From Tautonia sociabilis (lineage in GTDB: Bacteria; Planctomycetota; Planctomycetia; Isosphaerales; Isosphaeraceae): DNA of 64,000 nucleotides. The position numbers were made by a program, and so were the translations under genes. Below, piece after piece: positions 1 to 8,521 of this stretch; position 1 is the first letter of the stretch, and every line of letters begins with the position of its first letter. A model generated the notes under the pieces. It searched no databases. It worked only from the letters and a program-made list of their open reading frames with translations, and was not told where the DNA came from. The stretch spans positions 1 through 64,000 of the forward strand of contig NZ_RYZH01000035.1 of NCBI RefSeq assembly GCF_003977685.1, written 5' to 3'.

Positions 1-90
1 AAGGCGATCGTGGCGGTGGCGCGTCGGCTGCTGGGGGTGATGGTCGCCCTGCTGCGGACGATGACGCCGTACCGCCTGGCCGCGACCTGA
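1..90 (+). CDS. IS110-family transposase, C-terminal end (partial)
   Basis: Frame 1 is open from the window edge and stops at TGA 88-90, giving 29 residues. It contains the basic/hydrophobic pattern KAIVAVARRLLGVMVALLR followed by a TPYR-like end, which is how IS110/IS1111-type DEDD transposases usually finish. Only the tail is visible, so it cannot be said whether the element is intact, and the family call rests on this short match. Its right boundary is not recognisable; a short hexamer repeat follows directly. Confidence 0.5.
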   Translation, partial: KAIVAVARRLLGVMVALLRTMTPYRLAAT

Positions 91-126
91 GCCGAAGCCG
101 AAGCCGAAGCCGAAGCCGAAGCCGAA
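91..126 (+). repeat. (GCCGAA)6 tandem hexamer repeat
   Basis: Six perfect copies of GCCGAA follow immediately after the transposase stop codon. This is a microsatellite-like tract just outside the transposase frame. It could vary in copy number between strains. No function is implied. Confidence 0.85.
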
Positions 127-908
127 GGGACGATCCATCACCAAGAGCCGGAGACCTGTCGAGCCACCGCCCGGTGGGCGTGACGACCTGAGGGATGACC
201 CCGGAGCGAACCCCGGCGGCGGCCCCGCCGCTGACCGCCGAGACATTGAGTGGCGGCGTCCCTCGGAATCCTCTTTCCTGGCGACGTCCGGCCTGGCCGG
301 ACGATCCCGCATAGATGGTTGAGCGTCCACGTCACGTCGGCCGAGCCTCGTGGAGAAGGATGCGGGCCGGGGCCTCCCCTCGGCCTGTGGCTCAGGGGAG
401 GTGTGCCGGGGTGCACCGCCGCATCGCTGGTGGGCGTGGTCTGGGACGGGCAGGCCGACCGACGCCGACGGCGAGGGGGAGGTGCCGGGGCCCCGAGCCC
501 ACCGAACCTGCACCGGCAGCTTGACAGTCCCCCTCTCATAGATGGGTTCGCTCCGCACGGAGAACGCGAGGAACGGAGGCCGATCGAGGAGACGTCCGGA
601 TTGCCAAGGAGTCGCTCCCGGGAGCGAAAGCTCGGGCCGACACCAAGAGGATCGCGGGGCCGGGCGGGCGTGGTGAAGGAATGCTCCCGGTCGGAGGGGG
701 ATCCCGACCAGGGCGGGCCTCCTGGGGGCCGAGGCGGCTCCCCGAATCCTGGTTCCCCGGGATGTTCCCGAAGGATCGGTCCGCCGACGGTGGGATCGGC
801 GGGAGGCGGGGGTCGGGTCGCTCCCCGTTGGGGGGGCTCGCGACTCGGGGCCGACACAACCCCGGCCATCCCAGGATTCGAGGAATCCGAGATCCGAGAT
901 CTCCGGAA
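127..908. other. Gene-free interval after the transposase tail
   Basis: About 780 bases lie between the transposase end and the stop of the sigma-factor gene. Open frames exist on both strands here, but they translate to Pro/Arg/Gly-rich low-complexity sequence with no recognisable domain, as expected by chance in very GC-rich DNA. I see no clear inverted repeats, RNA gene or promoter. It may hold decayed mobile-element DNA (inference). Confidence 0.4.
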
Positions 909-3131
909 TCAGAAGGGTTGGGCGGGGGTTGACGGCAAGGATGGCTGAGCGGGCACCAGAGTGGGAGCAGGCGAGCCGAGCGAAGGGTCGACGGGGAGGG
1001 GAACGGGCCCGGAGGCGGCCGATCCCTGCCGGGCACCGCCGAAGTTGACCGCAGGCTCGTCCAGGAGGTCGGGAAGCCCGTCGAAGATGGGAGTCTCGAG
1101 CAGTGTCTCGTGCAGGCGATCGGGATTCGAGATGATGAGCACTCCATCAATGACGGTGTAGACCAGGTCGAGCTGTCGCAGGATGAGCCAGAGGGTCGTG
1201 CGCAGGGGGATCCCTTCCATCTTCATCCTGATCGGAGACTGGAGCGACTGATCAGCCTGCTGGAGCGCGACCTCGTCGACGTAAATCGGGATCCCAAAGC
1301 TCAGTTCGTCATCGACGGTCCCCTGGCGGATGTAATCCAGCAGGTCGGAGAGCGGCGTCTCCTGGTCGAAGGGGAGGGAGATCGGCCGGTTGAGCGCGGT
1401 CAGGATGGCCTTCGAGGCGGGGTCGGAGCTGCGGCGTCGCTGGGCGACCGCGGCGGGAGTCTGGCCGAGGTCCTCTTCGTCGACGTTGCGGAGACCTCCT
1501 CCGAGCGAGGCGCCGACCTCCCGAGAAGGCTCCGGGAGGGACTCGGGGCCCGAGGGCCTGGTGAAGGGGTCGCTGGCGATCGACGAAGCGGCCGCCAATG
1601 GTTGGGCGATCGGGTCCGGTAACGCGTGTGCGGGCGGCGGGGCAACCGCGGGAACGAGGGGAGAGGAGGGGGTCGGGGTCGGGGTGGCCAGGGAATTCAC
1701 GAAGGGCTCGGCCGGCTGCTGGGCAAGCATCAGCTCGGCCTCGGTGAGCGCGAGCGAGACCTCGGTGATGTCATCGCTCGAGGCGGTGCCGAGGCGGTGC
1801 TTCTCACTCATGCTTGAGAAGAGGCTCGCGAGGTCGTCTCGGTATTGCTCGGTCACGGCGCGTTTTTCGGCTGCGTCCGCCAGGTTCAACCGGGCGTCGA
1901 GCAAGGCCCGGGCCCCGTCGAGGACGTGATCGATCGAGATCGTTCCGGCCTCGAAGGCCCGCTGCCGGGAGTTCAGGCGATCCACCGCCGCCCGGACGAG
2001 CTGGGTCTTGAGCCGTTCCAGCTCGGACTGAGACGGGCTGTCCTGGGGGTCGGACGAGCGAACGGGGAGAACCTGCTCGAGGGCGGGGTTCGTCTCGGTG
2101 AGGCGTGCCGCGGGGGTCGAGCGTTGGGAGGGTTCGGTGCTCGACGTCGCCGGCCGAGGGACATCAACCGGAGTCGAGGCAATCGCCCCGTCCTCCGAGG
2201 AGGAGGAGGAGGCGATCGTCGAGATGGCGCTGGAGGAGGATTCCTGGCCGGCTTCGGGGACGACGAGCCCCCAGCCCCCGGCGAGGGAGCCGCCGACGAG
2301 GGCGACAGAGGCGGCGGTGATCGAGAGCTTGGTCAGGACCATGGTGCGGAGTGCTCCCCGGGCGAGCAGCGCCGCGCCGACCGGGACCGACCCGGCGAGT
2401 ATCGCGGCGCCGCCGGCAACGGCGACGGCGGAGGTCACGGTGGAGCCGAGCACGGGGGCGGGGACGCTCGCGGCGATCGCCTCGGTGGCGTACCAGCTCG
2501 ACAGGCAGGCGGCGGAGACGCCAACCCCGCGTCGGGAGAGCCGCGATCGCAGCGTCTCCTTCGCGCGATGCAGGCGGCCCTTGACCGTGCCGATCGGCCA
2601 GCAGAGGAGGTTGGCGGCCTCGTCGTGCGAGTAGCCCTCGACCCAGCAGAGGACGACCGGGTCGCGGTACTTGCTCGGGAGGAGGTGGAGTTCCTCCCAG
2701 AGCAGGGGGCCGAGGTCGACGAGGATCGGATCGGTCGGGAGGATCGATTCCGCCCGACGGGCAGCCGCGACCGCCTCTCGGCGTCTCCTCCGGGCCGAGG
2801 CCACTCGGGCCTTGGACGCGATCCGGTAGGCCACGCCGACGAGCCAGGGGCCGAGGGGACGCGACCGGCTGAGGCGACTCGCCTTGCGGGCGAGCACGAG
2901 GAAGGTGGCCTGGAAGGCATCCTCGGCCTCGTGAGGGTCTCCCAGCAAGCGTCGGCAGACGGCCAGGACGGCGCTGCCGTGGCGGCGGACGATCGCCTCG
3001 AAGGCGGCGTCGTCGAGCGACTCGACGAACCGATCGAGCAGCTGGGCCTCGGTCAGCCCGGCCACCGTCCCGGCGCCGTTGAAGATCCGCTCGACCTGCC
3101 GCATCGCGGCCCCGACCGGTGCTCCCGCCAT
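909..3131 (-). CDS. ECF-type sigma-70 factor with membrane segment and secretin-like C-terminal domain
   Basis: The 740-residue protein begins with an ECF sigma core. Region 2 (about residues 25-110, with PHEAEDAFQATFLVLARKA) binds core polymerase and the -10 element. Region 4 (about 150-200, with GYSHDEAANLLCWPIGTVKG and an HRAKETLRSRL helix) reads the -35 element. Hydrophobic Ala/Val/Leu-rich stretches at about 215-290 should anchor it in the membrane. A Ser/Pro/Ala-rich linker of some 300 residues leads to a folded end (from about 600, ISLPFDQETPLSDLLDYIRQ... and LVYTVIDGVLIISN) resembling secretin/TonB short N-terminal (STN) domains. ECF factors with long tails are known in Planctomycetes. 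No separate anti-sigma gene is adjacent, so the tail may do that job (inference). ATG 3131 has GGGAGGAGG about 15 bases upstream; ATG 3104 (MRQVERIF) is an alternative. Confidence 0.85.
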   Translation of the reverse strand: MAGAPVGAAMRQVERIFNGAGTVAGLTEAQLLDRFVESLDDAAFEAIVRRHGSAVLAVCRRLLGDPHEAEDAFQATFLVLARKASRLSRSRPLGPWLVGVAYRIASKARVASARRRRREAVAAARRAESILPTDPILVDLGPLLWEELHLLPSKYRDPVVLCWVEGYSHDEAANLLCWPIGTVKGRLHRAKETLRSRLSRRGVGVSAACLSSWYATEAIAASVPAPVLGSTVTSAVAVAGGAAILAGSVPVGAALLARGALRTMVLTKLSITAASVALVGGSLAGGWGLVVPEAGQESSSSAISTIASSSSSEDGAIASTPVDVPRPATSSTEPSQRSTPAARLTETNPALEQVLPVRSSDPQDSPSQSELERLKTQLVRAAVDRLNSRQRAFEAGTISIDHVLDGARALLDARLNLADAAEKRAVTEQYRDDLASLFSSMSEKHRLGTASSDDITEVSLALTEAELMLAQQPAEPFVNSLATPTPTPSSPLVPAVAPPPAHALPDPIAQPLAAASSIASDPFTRPSGPESLPEPSREVGASLGGGLRNVDEEDLGQTPAAVAQRRRSSDPASKAILTALNRPISLPFDQETPLSDLLDYIRQGTVDDELSFGIPIYVDEVALQQADQSLQSPIRMKMEGIPLRTTLWLILRQLDLVYTVIDGVLIISNPDRLHETLLETPIFDGLPDLLDEPAVNFGGARQGSAASGPVPLPVDPSLGSPAPTLVPAQPSLPSTPAQPF

Positions 3132-3392
3132 CGGATCAGCCCCCGTTCCTCCTCCCGGATTCCCCCGGATGCGGACGAGGGAGGTGGGACGGCCGGGGTC
3201 GAGTCGCCCCCGGGACGGGGGTCCTCCCGAACGTGCCCCGAGCCGACCCGGGACCAACCGACCGCCTTCCGCGAGAATCCGGACCCCCGTGTTCGGGTCT
3301 CCGACCGGTACTGCCCGCCCGGGTCGGATCGGTTACACGATACCGGGAGAACGGCCGGCGAGGGAACGATTCGGCGGGGGACGGAGACGCGG

Positions 3393-4130
3393 TTACCGGG
3401 AGGAGGGGGCGCCGTCGGGGTCCCGGGGGATGGTCAGCTCCCGGGTGAGCTGGCGGACGCCCAGCCCTCGGGCGTTGAGCAGGGGGCGGAGGGCGGTGAA
3501 GGCGGTCCAGGCCTCTCGGCCGGAGGGGAAGCTGAGCCAGGCCTCGAAGCGTCCCCGGGAGGACTGGCTACGGGCGTTCTGGACGCCCGGGCGGGAGCGG
3601 AGCTGGTCGAAGGCGTCCGCCAGCTCGGACAGGACGGCGTGCAGCTCCTCGGGGTCGATCGGGCCGTCGAGGCCGGCCTCGGGGTCGGGCCAGGTGAGGT
3701 GGAGCGATCCGCTGAAGCTGGTCGGCTCGCGGCGGTCGAGCAGGGCGTAGATGTCGGAGACCTCCAGGCGGAGCCAGAGGACCTCGACGAGGACCATGCG
3801 GGACGGGGGATAGTCTCGGTCCTTCACGCCGGGGCGGACCCGCTCGGCGTCGGCGGCCCAGTCGACGACGGGGCCGGGATCGGGGTCGAGGGAGGAGTCG
3901 TTGTAGTCGTGGGGAGGTCGCGAGGGGAACGGGCCGGAGAAGGGGGAGAACTCCCGTCGGGTGAGGAGTTCGTAGGCGCGGACGACGATGCGGAAGGCCC
4001 ACTCGTCGCCGCCAAGGTCCGGGTGGTGCTTCTTGGACTTGCGGCGGAAGGCCTCCTGGATCGCCGAGGCGTCGGCCTGGCGATCGATGCCGAGGATGTC
4101 ATGAGGATCGAGGTCGAGGCCGTCGAGCAT
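3393..4130 (-). CDS. J-domain (DnaJ-like) protein
   Basis: The protein has 245 residues. Residues 8-60 form a J domain: LDPHDILGIDRQADASAIQ, helix II, then the diagnostic HPD at residues 36-38 (KKHHPDLGGDEWAF), the loop that stimulates DnaK ATPase. There is no Gly/Phe region or zinc-finger domain, so it is a class III J protein, not DnaJ itself. The remaining 180 residues are an unrecognised soluble domain, possibly client-binding. It lies 49 bases downstream of mcsB on the same strand and is probably co-transcribed with the mcsA-mcsA-mcsB genes, which points to a role in handling damaged proteins (inference). Confidence 0.85.
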   Translation of the reverse strand: MLDGLDLDPHDILGIDRQADASAIQEAFRRKSKKHHPDLGGDEWAFRIVVRAYELLTRREFSPFSGPFPSRPPHDYNDSSLDPDPGPVVDWAADAERVRPGVKDRDYPPSRMVLVEVLWLRLEVSDIYALLDRREPTSFSGSLHLTWPDPEAGLDGPIDPEELHAVLSELADAFDQLRSRPGVQNARSQSSRGRFEAWLSFPSGREAWTAFTALRPLLNARGLGVRQLTRELTIPRDPDGAPSSR

Positions 4131-4179
4131 CGCGATGAGCCCCGGGGCCGAAGGCGGTCAAGAGGGTTCCCCGAGGAGT

Positions 4180-5250
4180 TTAGTCCGCCGGCCCCTCCTC
4201 GTGACGGTCGGCGGTCAGACGGCGGCGGATATAGCCGGCTCGGGCGATGTTGCGCTCGTCGACCTCAAGCTCCTCCCCCTGGATCTTCTGGAGGTGGGCG
4301 GGCTGGGTGTGGATGAACAACTCGTTGACGGTGCGGATCTCCAGGTCGTCGATCAGGCCGAGGTTGATTCCCATGCGGACGCTGGAGAGCAGGTGCATCG
4401 TCTCGGAGCTGGAGATGGTGTGGGCGGTCTTGAGCACGCCGTAGGCGCGGCTGACCTGGTCGTGCAGGTGCTGGCGGCGCTGGGCAATCCACTCCTGACG
4501 GGCCTGACGCTCGTAGGAGATGATCTGGGGGACGACGTCGGACAGGTTGCGGATCAGCTCGCGTTCGCTCTTGCCGAGGGTCTGCTGGTTGGAGATCTGG
4601 TAGAAATCGCCGTCGGCCTGGGTTCCCTCGCCGTAAAGACCGCGCACGGCGAGGTTGATCTTGTGCAGGGCTCGGAAGACCTTCTCGATCTGCTTGGTGT
4701 TGGCCAGGGCCGGCAGGTGGAGCATGACGCCGACCCGGATGCCGGTGCCGACGTTGGTGGGGCAAGAGGTGAGGTAGCCGAGCTGGGGGTTGAAGGCGAA
4801 GTGGAGCTGCTCCTCCAGGCGGTCATCGAGGGCGTTGATCTGCTCCCAGACCTCCGGGAGGCTGAAGCCGGAGTTCATGACCTGGATGCGGAGGTGGTCC
4901 TCCTCATTGACCATGATCGACATGTTCTCGCGGGGACCGACGGCCACCCCTCGAGGGCCGTCGCCGCCGGAGAGCTCCCGGCTGATGAGCTGGCGTTCGA
5001 CCAGGAGCTGGCGGTCGAGGAGGCCGAGGTCGACGAGGGACTGGTATTCCAGGTCGAGGCCGGCCTTGTCCATGGCCGATCGGCAAACGCGCTCGATCTC
5101 GAGTTTCTCGGGGTCGCTGGCGCGGGAGGTGAAGGGGAAATCGGCGAGGTTTCGGGCCAGTCGGATGCGGGAGCAGATGACAATGTCGCTCTCGGGCCCG
5201 GTGCCGCGGAGCCACTCGCCGGAGGTGCGGGTCAGGGCGTCGAGGTTCAT
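4180..5250 (-). CDS. mcsB: Protein arginine kinase McsB
   Basis: The 356-residue protein matches the phosphagen-kinase fold family of McsB, which phosphorylates arginines on proteins and marks them for ClpCP degradation in Gram-positive bacteria. Seen in the sequence: SRIRLARN at 27-34 (ATP phosphate contact), NEEDH at 115-119, and TSCPTNVGTG at 161-170 with the conserved Cys163 of the guanidino-kinase active site. Length is as expected for the family. The start ATG at 5250 overlaps the mcsA stop by 4 bases (5247-5250), indicating translational coupling. No ctsR or clpC gene is adjacent, unlike the classical Bacillus operon. Confidence 0.93.
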   Translation of the reverse strand: MNLDALTRTSGEWLRGTGPESDIVICSRIRLARNLADFPFTSRASDPEKLEIERVCRSAMDKAGLDLEYQSLVDLGLLDRQLLVERQLISRELSGGDGPRGVAVGPRENMSIMVNEEDHLRIQVMNSGFSLPEVWEQINALDDRLEEQLHFAFNPQLGYLTSCPTNVGTGIRVGVMLHLPALANTKQIEKVFRALHKINLAVRGLYGEGTQADGDFYQISNQQTLGKSERELIRNLSDVVPQIISYERQARQEWIAQRRQHLHDQVSRAYGVLKTAHTISSSETMHLLSSVRMGINLGLIDDLEIRTVNELFIHTQPAHLQKIQGEELEVDERNIARAGYIRRRLTADRHEEGPAD

Positions 5251-5738
5251 CGGTCGGCATCCTCCTGGCGGAGCTGGTCCCGGAGCGTCGCGGCCAGCTC
5301 GTAATCTTCTCGGGCGATGGCCTCTCGCAGGCGGGCCCGGAGCCGGAGGCGGGGGGAGCGGCCGGGTGGGGTCCGCTTCCTCGGGGCCTTGCCGACGTGT
5401 CGGGTGGCGCCGTGCGCCGTGCGCAGCAGGGGCGACAGCCCCTGGGAGAAGGCCTCGTAGTCGTTCGGGCAGCCGAGCCGCCCCCCGGTGCGGAAGTCCA
5501 TGAACTTCAGGCCGCACAGCGGGCAGGAGGCGCGGGCGAGCTCACCGACGAGCTCCCCGACATGCTGGACGATCAGGTGGTCGACGACCGCCTCCAGGGC
5601 AGCGTTCGGCGGCGGATCGGGCGGGGTGAGGCCGGCCTTCCGGGCGCAGGGACCGCAAAGGTGAAGCTCGCGGCGGGTGCCGTCAACGGTCTCGCTGAGG
5701 TGGACGGACGCCTCCCGGGAGCAGAGCTGGCACATCAT
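5247..5738 (-). CDS. mcsA: McsA-like zinc/UVR-motif protein (second copy)
   Basis: This 163-residue protein resembles McsA, the activator of McsB. Cysteine pairs at C3/C6 and C28/C31 form an N-terminal zinc site. A second set at C72/C75 with C90 (SCPLC ... GRLGCPNDYEAF) forms another. A UVR motif lies near the C-terminus at about 133-158 (LRARLREAIAREDYELAATL), the UvrB/UvrC-type helical hairpin used for partner binding. It overlaps mcsB by 4 bases and follows a second McsA-like gene by 73 bases. Two start ATGs are adjacent (5738 and 5735). Of the two copies it is the one directly coupled to the kinase. Confidence 0.88.
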   Translation of the reverse strand: MMCQLCSREASVHLSETVDGTRRELHLCGPCARKAGLTPPDPPPNAALEAVVDHLIVQHVGELVGELARASCPLCGLKFMDFRTGGRLGCPNDYEAFSQGLSPLLRTAHGATRHVGKAPRKRTPPGRSPRLRLRARLREAIAREDYELAATLRDQLRQEDADR

Positions 5739-5811
5739 GGCACCGGGCTCCGGGGGGATCGGGACGGGGGGGCGGTCGGGACGGGGCGAGGCGCCCCGCG
5801 GCCGGGTCGGC

Positions 5812-6327
5812 TCACCGTCCCTGCTCCTGCTCGAGGGACTTGATCTCGTCCCGGAGCTTGGCGGCGGCCTCGTAATCCTCGGCGGCGATGGCGCGCTTCA
5901 GGTCGTTGCGGAGGCGGATCAGGGTATTCTGCTGCCGGCTGGTGCGGGGGGCCCGCTTGGGGGCCTTGCCGGAGTGCCGGACCTCGCCGTGAATGTTTTC
6001 CAGCAGGGGCATCAACTCGTCGCGAAACGCCTCGTAATCGTAGGGGCAGCCAAGGCGGCCCGTGGAGCGGAACTCGGCAAAGCTGATCTGGCAGTTCGGG
6101 CAGCTCAGCGAATCGGCCGGCGAGGGCTCCCGGCTGGCGGAGGAGCCGGAGACGAGATCCTTGGCGAGCTGGCCGACGGGCAGGCTGTCGGGCTTGGAGG
6201 CGGCCGGGGCGAGGTGTTGCAGGGCGTGCTCGTCGCAGAAATGGAAGACCGCGAACTTCCCCGGAACCTCGGGGTCGAGATCGGTAATGTGATAGGTCGC
6301 CGGCTTGGAGCACTTCTGGCACTTCAT
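5812..6327 (-). CDS. McsA-like zinc/UVR-motif protein (first copy)
   Basis: The 171-residue protein is the promoter-proximal paralogue of the McsA-like protein that follows it. N-terminal ligands are C3/C6 and C31/H34 (a Cys3His site rather than Cys4). The second set is C76/C79/C94 (SCPNC ... GRLGCPYDYEAF). A UVR motif spans about 137-165 (RLRNDLKRAIAAEDYEAAAK). The block GRLGCPxDYEAF is shared with the second copy, so the pair comes from duplication. The start ATG 6327 is chosen because the zinc motif begins at residue 2; a longer frame extends upstream without family similarity. It is the first gene of the mcsA-mcsA-mcsB-J operon, divergent from trpE. Confidence 0.85.
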   Translation of the reverse strand: MKCQKCSKPATYHITDLDPEVPGKFAVFHFCDEHALQHLAPAASKPDSLPVGQLAKDLVSGSSASREPSPADSLSCPNCQISFAEFRSTGRLGCPYDYEAFRDELMPLLENIHGEVRHSGKAPKRAPRTSRQQNTLIRLRNDLKRAIAAEDYEAAAKLRDEIKSLEQEQGR

Positions 6328-6543
6328 CGCCGCGGTCCCCGGGCCCGAGCCCCACCGGCAGGCCCCGCCGGAGTGAGGCCCAGGCACCCGCGTCGCGGTG
6401 CCGTCCGGGCCGGGGGCGGGGCCGAGTTGCATCAGCGTTGACGATCGGGTTCCATTGTAGTGACGCCCCCCGACCTGTCAAGCAACCGCGATCCGCCCTA
6501 GCCGGCCGGCGCCGAAGCGCTTAGGTCCGGGACGGGCCGTCGC

Positions 6544-6573
6544 TTGTCGTCCGGCCGGACGGGCTGATAAGAT
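6544..6573 (+). promoter_or_regulatory. Candidate trpE promoter with palindromic spacer
   Basis: TTGTCG (6544-6549) and TAAGAT (6568-6573) are 18 bases apart, a plausible sigma-70 pair 70 bases before the trpE start. The spacer holds a perfect 14-base palindrome, CGTCCGGCCGGACG (6548-6561), placed where a repressor could block polymerase. The surrounding 6328-6643 is otherwise a gene-free divergent intergenic region serving mcsA and trpE. No leader peptide with tandem Trp codons was seen. Confidence 0.3.
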
Positions 6574-6643
6574 CCCTCCGCGAGCCCGGGGCCCTCCCGG
6601 CCCCGGCGCTCCCGATCCGCCCCCACCCCAGCCGACCCGAGCC

Positions 6644-8215
6644 ATGACGCCCCCTCGACCCTCCAGGCCGATCCTCCACCCCGGACCCGACCGCCTGGAG
6701 GCGATCATCAGCGGGGCCCCCGGCCTACCAGTGTATCGGGAGCTGACGGCCGATGGCCTGACCCCCGTTTCGGCCTTCGCCCGGATCGCTCGCCCCGGGC
6801 CGTCGTTTTTGTTCGAGAGCGTCGTCGGCGGCGAAAAGGTCGGCCGCTACAGCTTCCTCGGCACCGAGCCGTTCCTCCGGTTCGAGGCGAGGGGGAACCG
6901 CGTCTCGATCTTCCCCAACGACGACATCACCCACGCCTGGGAATTCGAGTCGCCCGACCCGTTCCACGAGCTGCGGACGCTGGTCCTCAAGTACGGCTCG
7001 GTCCACCTGCCGGGCCTGCCGCGATTCTGCGGCGGGGCGGTCGGCTTCGCGTCCTACGACGCGGTGCGCTACACCGAACGCCTGCCCGATGCCCCTCCCG
7101 ACGACCGGGGCCTGCCCGACCTGGCCTTCAACTTCTACGACCGGATGGTCATTTTCGACCATATCCGCAAGACCGTCCTGGTCGTGGCCCAGGCCCGCCC
7201 CGAGCACCCGGGGGAGGCCGACGCCCGGGCGGCTTACGAACAGGCCGCCGAGCGCCTGGAGGAGCTGGTCGCCCGCCTCTCCGGCCCCGGGCCCGAGTTG
7301 CCCCCCGTGGACATCGACACCTCGGGAGAGCCGAGCCTCAAGCCCTCCTCGAACATGACGCGGGAGGAGTTCGAGAACGCCGTCCGACGCTGCCGGGAGT
7401 ACATCAAGGCCGGAGACGTCTTCCAGGTCGTCCCCAGCCAGCGGTTCCGAGTGGAAACGACGGCCGAGCCGTTCGACATCTACCGGGCGCTGCGGGTGGT
7501 CAATCCCAGCCCGTTCCTCTTCTACCTGCCGTTTCAGGACTTCTGCCTGATCGGCTCCTCTCCCGAGATCCTCGTGCGCGTCGAGGACGGCGAGGTGACG
7601 ATCCGCCCCCTGGCCGGCACCCGGAAGCGGGGCAAGGATGAGCAGGAGGATCTCCGGCTGGCCGAGGAGCTGCTGGCCGATCCGAAGGAGCGGGCCGAAC
7701 ACGTGATGCTCATCGACCTGGGCCGCAACGACGTCGGCCGAGTGGCCGAGCGGGCCAGCGTCCGGCTGACCGAGGTGATGGCCGTCGAGCGGTACAGCCA
7801 CGTCATGCACATCTCCTCCAACGTGGTCGGCCGGCTGGAGGAGGGGAAGGACTGCTTCGACGCCCTGCGCGCCGGCCTGCCGGCCGGCACCGTCAGCGGG
7901 GCGCCGAAGGTGAGGGCGATGGAGATCATCGACGAGGTGGAGCCGACCCGCCGAGGCCCCTACGGCGGTGCCGTCGGGTACATCGACTCGACCGGGAACA
8001 TGGACACCTGCATCGCCCTGCGGACGCTGGTCGTCCGGGGGAACACGGCCGACATCCAGGCCGGCGCCGGGATCGTCTTCGACAGCGACCCGGCAACCGA
8101 GTACGAGGAGACGGTCAGCAAGGCCCGGGGGATGCTCAAGGCGATCGAGCTGGCCCAGGATCGCCTGACCCCCGCGCGCTGCGGCCGGGAGGCCCCGCGA
8201 CGGCCCTCGAAGTGA
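6644..8215 (+). CDS. trpE: Anthranilate synthase component I
   Basis: The 523-residue enzyme converts chorismate (with ammonia or glutamine via TrpG) to anthranilate, the first step of tryptophan synthesis. The N-terminal domain contains the typical [15 protein letters not shown] segment. The C-terminal chorismate-binding domain shows [44 protein letters not shown] and [20 protein letters not shown], all diagnostic of TrpE/PabB enzymes. Length and motifs favour TrpE over PabB. No trpG or other trp gene is adjacent, so it is a stand-alone gene here. ATG 6644 is the first in-frame start after the candidate promoter. Confidence 0.95.
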   Translation: MTPPRPSRPILHPGPDRLEAIISGAPGLPVYRELTADGLTPVSAFARIARPGPSFLFESVVGGEKVGRYSFLGTEPFLRFEARGNRVSIFPNDDITHAWEFESPDPFHELRTLVLKYGSVHLPGLPRFCGGAVGFASYDAVRYTERLPDAPPDDRGLPDLAFNFYDRMVIFDHIRKTVLVVAQARPEHPGEADARAAYEQAAERLEELVARLSGPGPELPPVDIDTSGEPSLKPSSNMTREEFENAVRRCREYIKAGDVFQVVPSQRFRVETTAEPFDIYRALRVVNPSPFLFYLPFQDFCLIGSSPEILVRVEDGEVTIRPLAGTRKRGKDEQEDLRLAEELLADPKERAEHVMLIDLGRNDVGRVAERASVRLTEVMAVERYSHVMHISSNVVGRLEEGKDCFDALRAGLPAGTVSGAPKVRAMEIIDEVEPTRRGPYGGAVGYIDSTGNMDTCIALRTLVVRGNTADIQAGAGIVFDSDPATEYEETVSKARGMLKAIELAQDRLTPARCGREAPRRPSK

Positions 8216-8521
8216 TCGGCCCGTCGCCCCGGGCGTCGGCGCCCCCGGTCCGCGCGCGATGTGGGGTGTCGGCAACGCGCCGATGCATGGCCGCAACAAT
8301 CGCGGCCGAGGTGACGAGGGAAGTCAACTTTCAGGCGAGAGCACACGTCGCATTTCGGCACGCGATGATGAGTGACCTTGAGCGAGGATGCCTTCGGGGC
8401 CACCATCGACGCAGACCCGCGGCCCGGAATATCGGGGCGGCCGGTCCACGAGGGCCCGGCTGGAGACGCGGCGGTCAGTCCGCATTGATGTAAACGCGAA
8501 CAAACGAATCGGATACCAGGC
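8216..8521. other. Intergenic region trpE to PEP-CTERM gene
   Basis: About 300 bases without a gene. It holds the possible trpE hairpin and must contain the promoter of the next gene. The last 40 bases (GTAAACGCGAACAAACGAAT) are less GC-rich than the rest, but I cannot assign boxes with confidence. Confidence 0.35.
8289..8307 (+). terminator. Possible trpE terminator hairpin
   Basis: GGCCGC (8289-8294) pairs with GCGGCC (8302-8307) around a 7-base loop, starting about 75 bases after the trpE stop. There is no T-tract, so it may be only a stabilising hairpin. Confidence 0.25.

Noticed and set aside
91-126. GCCGAA hexamers as a possible CRISPR or origin repeat
   Set aside because: The units are contiguous with no spacers, too short for CRISPR, and there are no DnaA-box-like sequences nearby.
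250-948. Plus-strand open frame of 232 codons after the transposase tail
   Set aside because: Pro/Gly/Arg-rich with no domain, no ribosome-binding site, and it runs into the 3' end of the sigma-factor gene. Treated as spacer.
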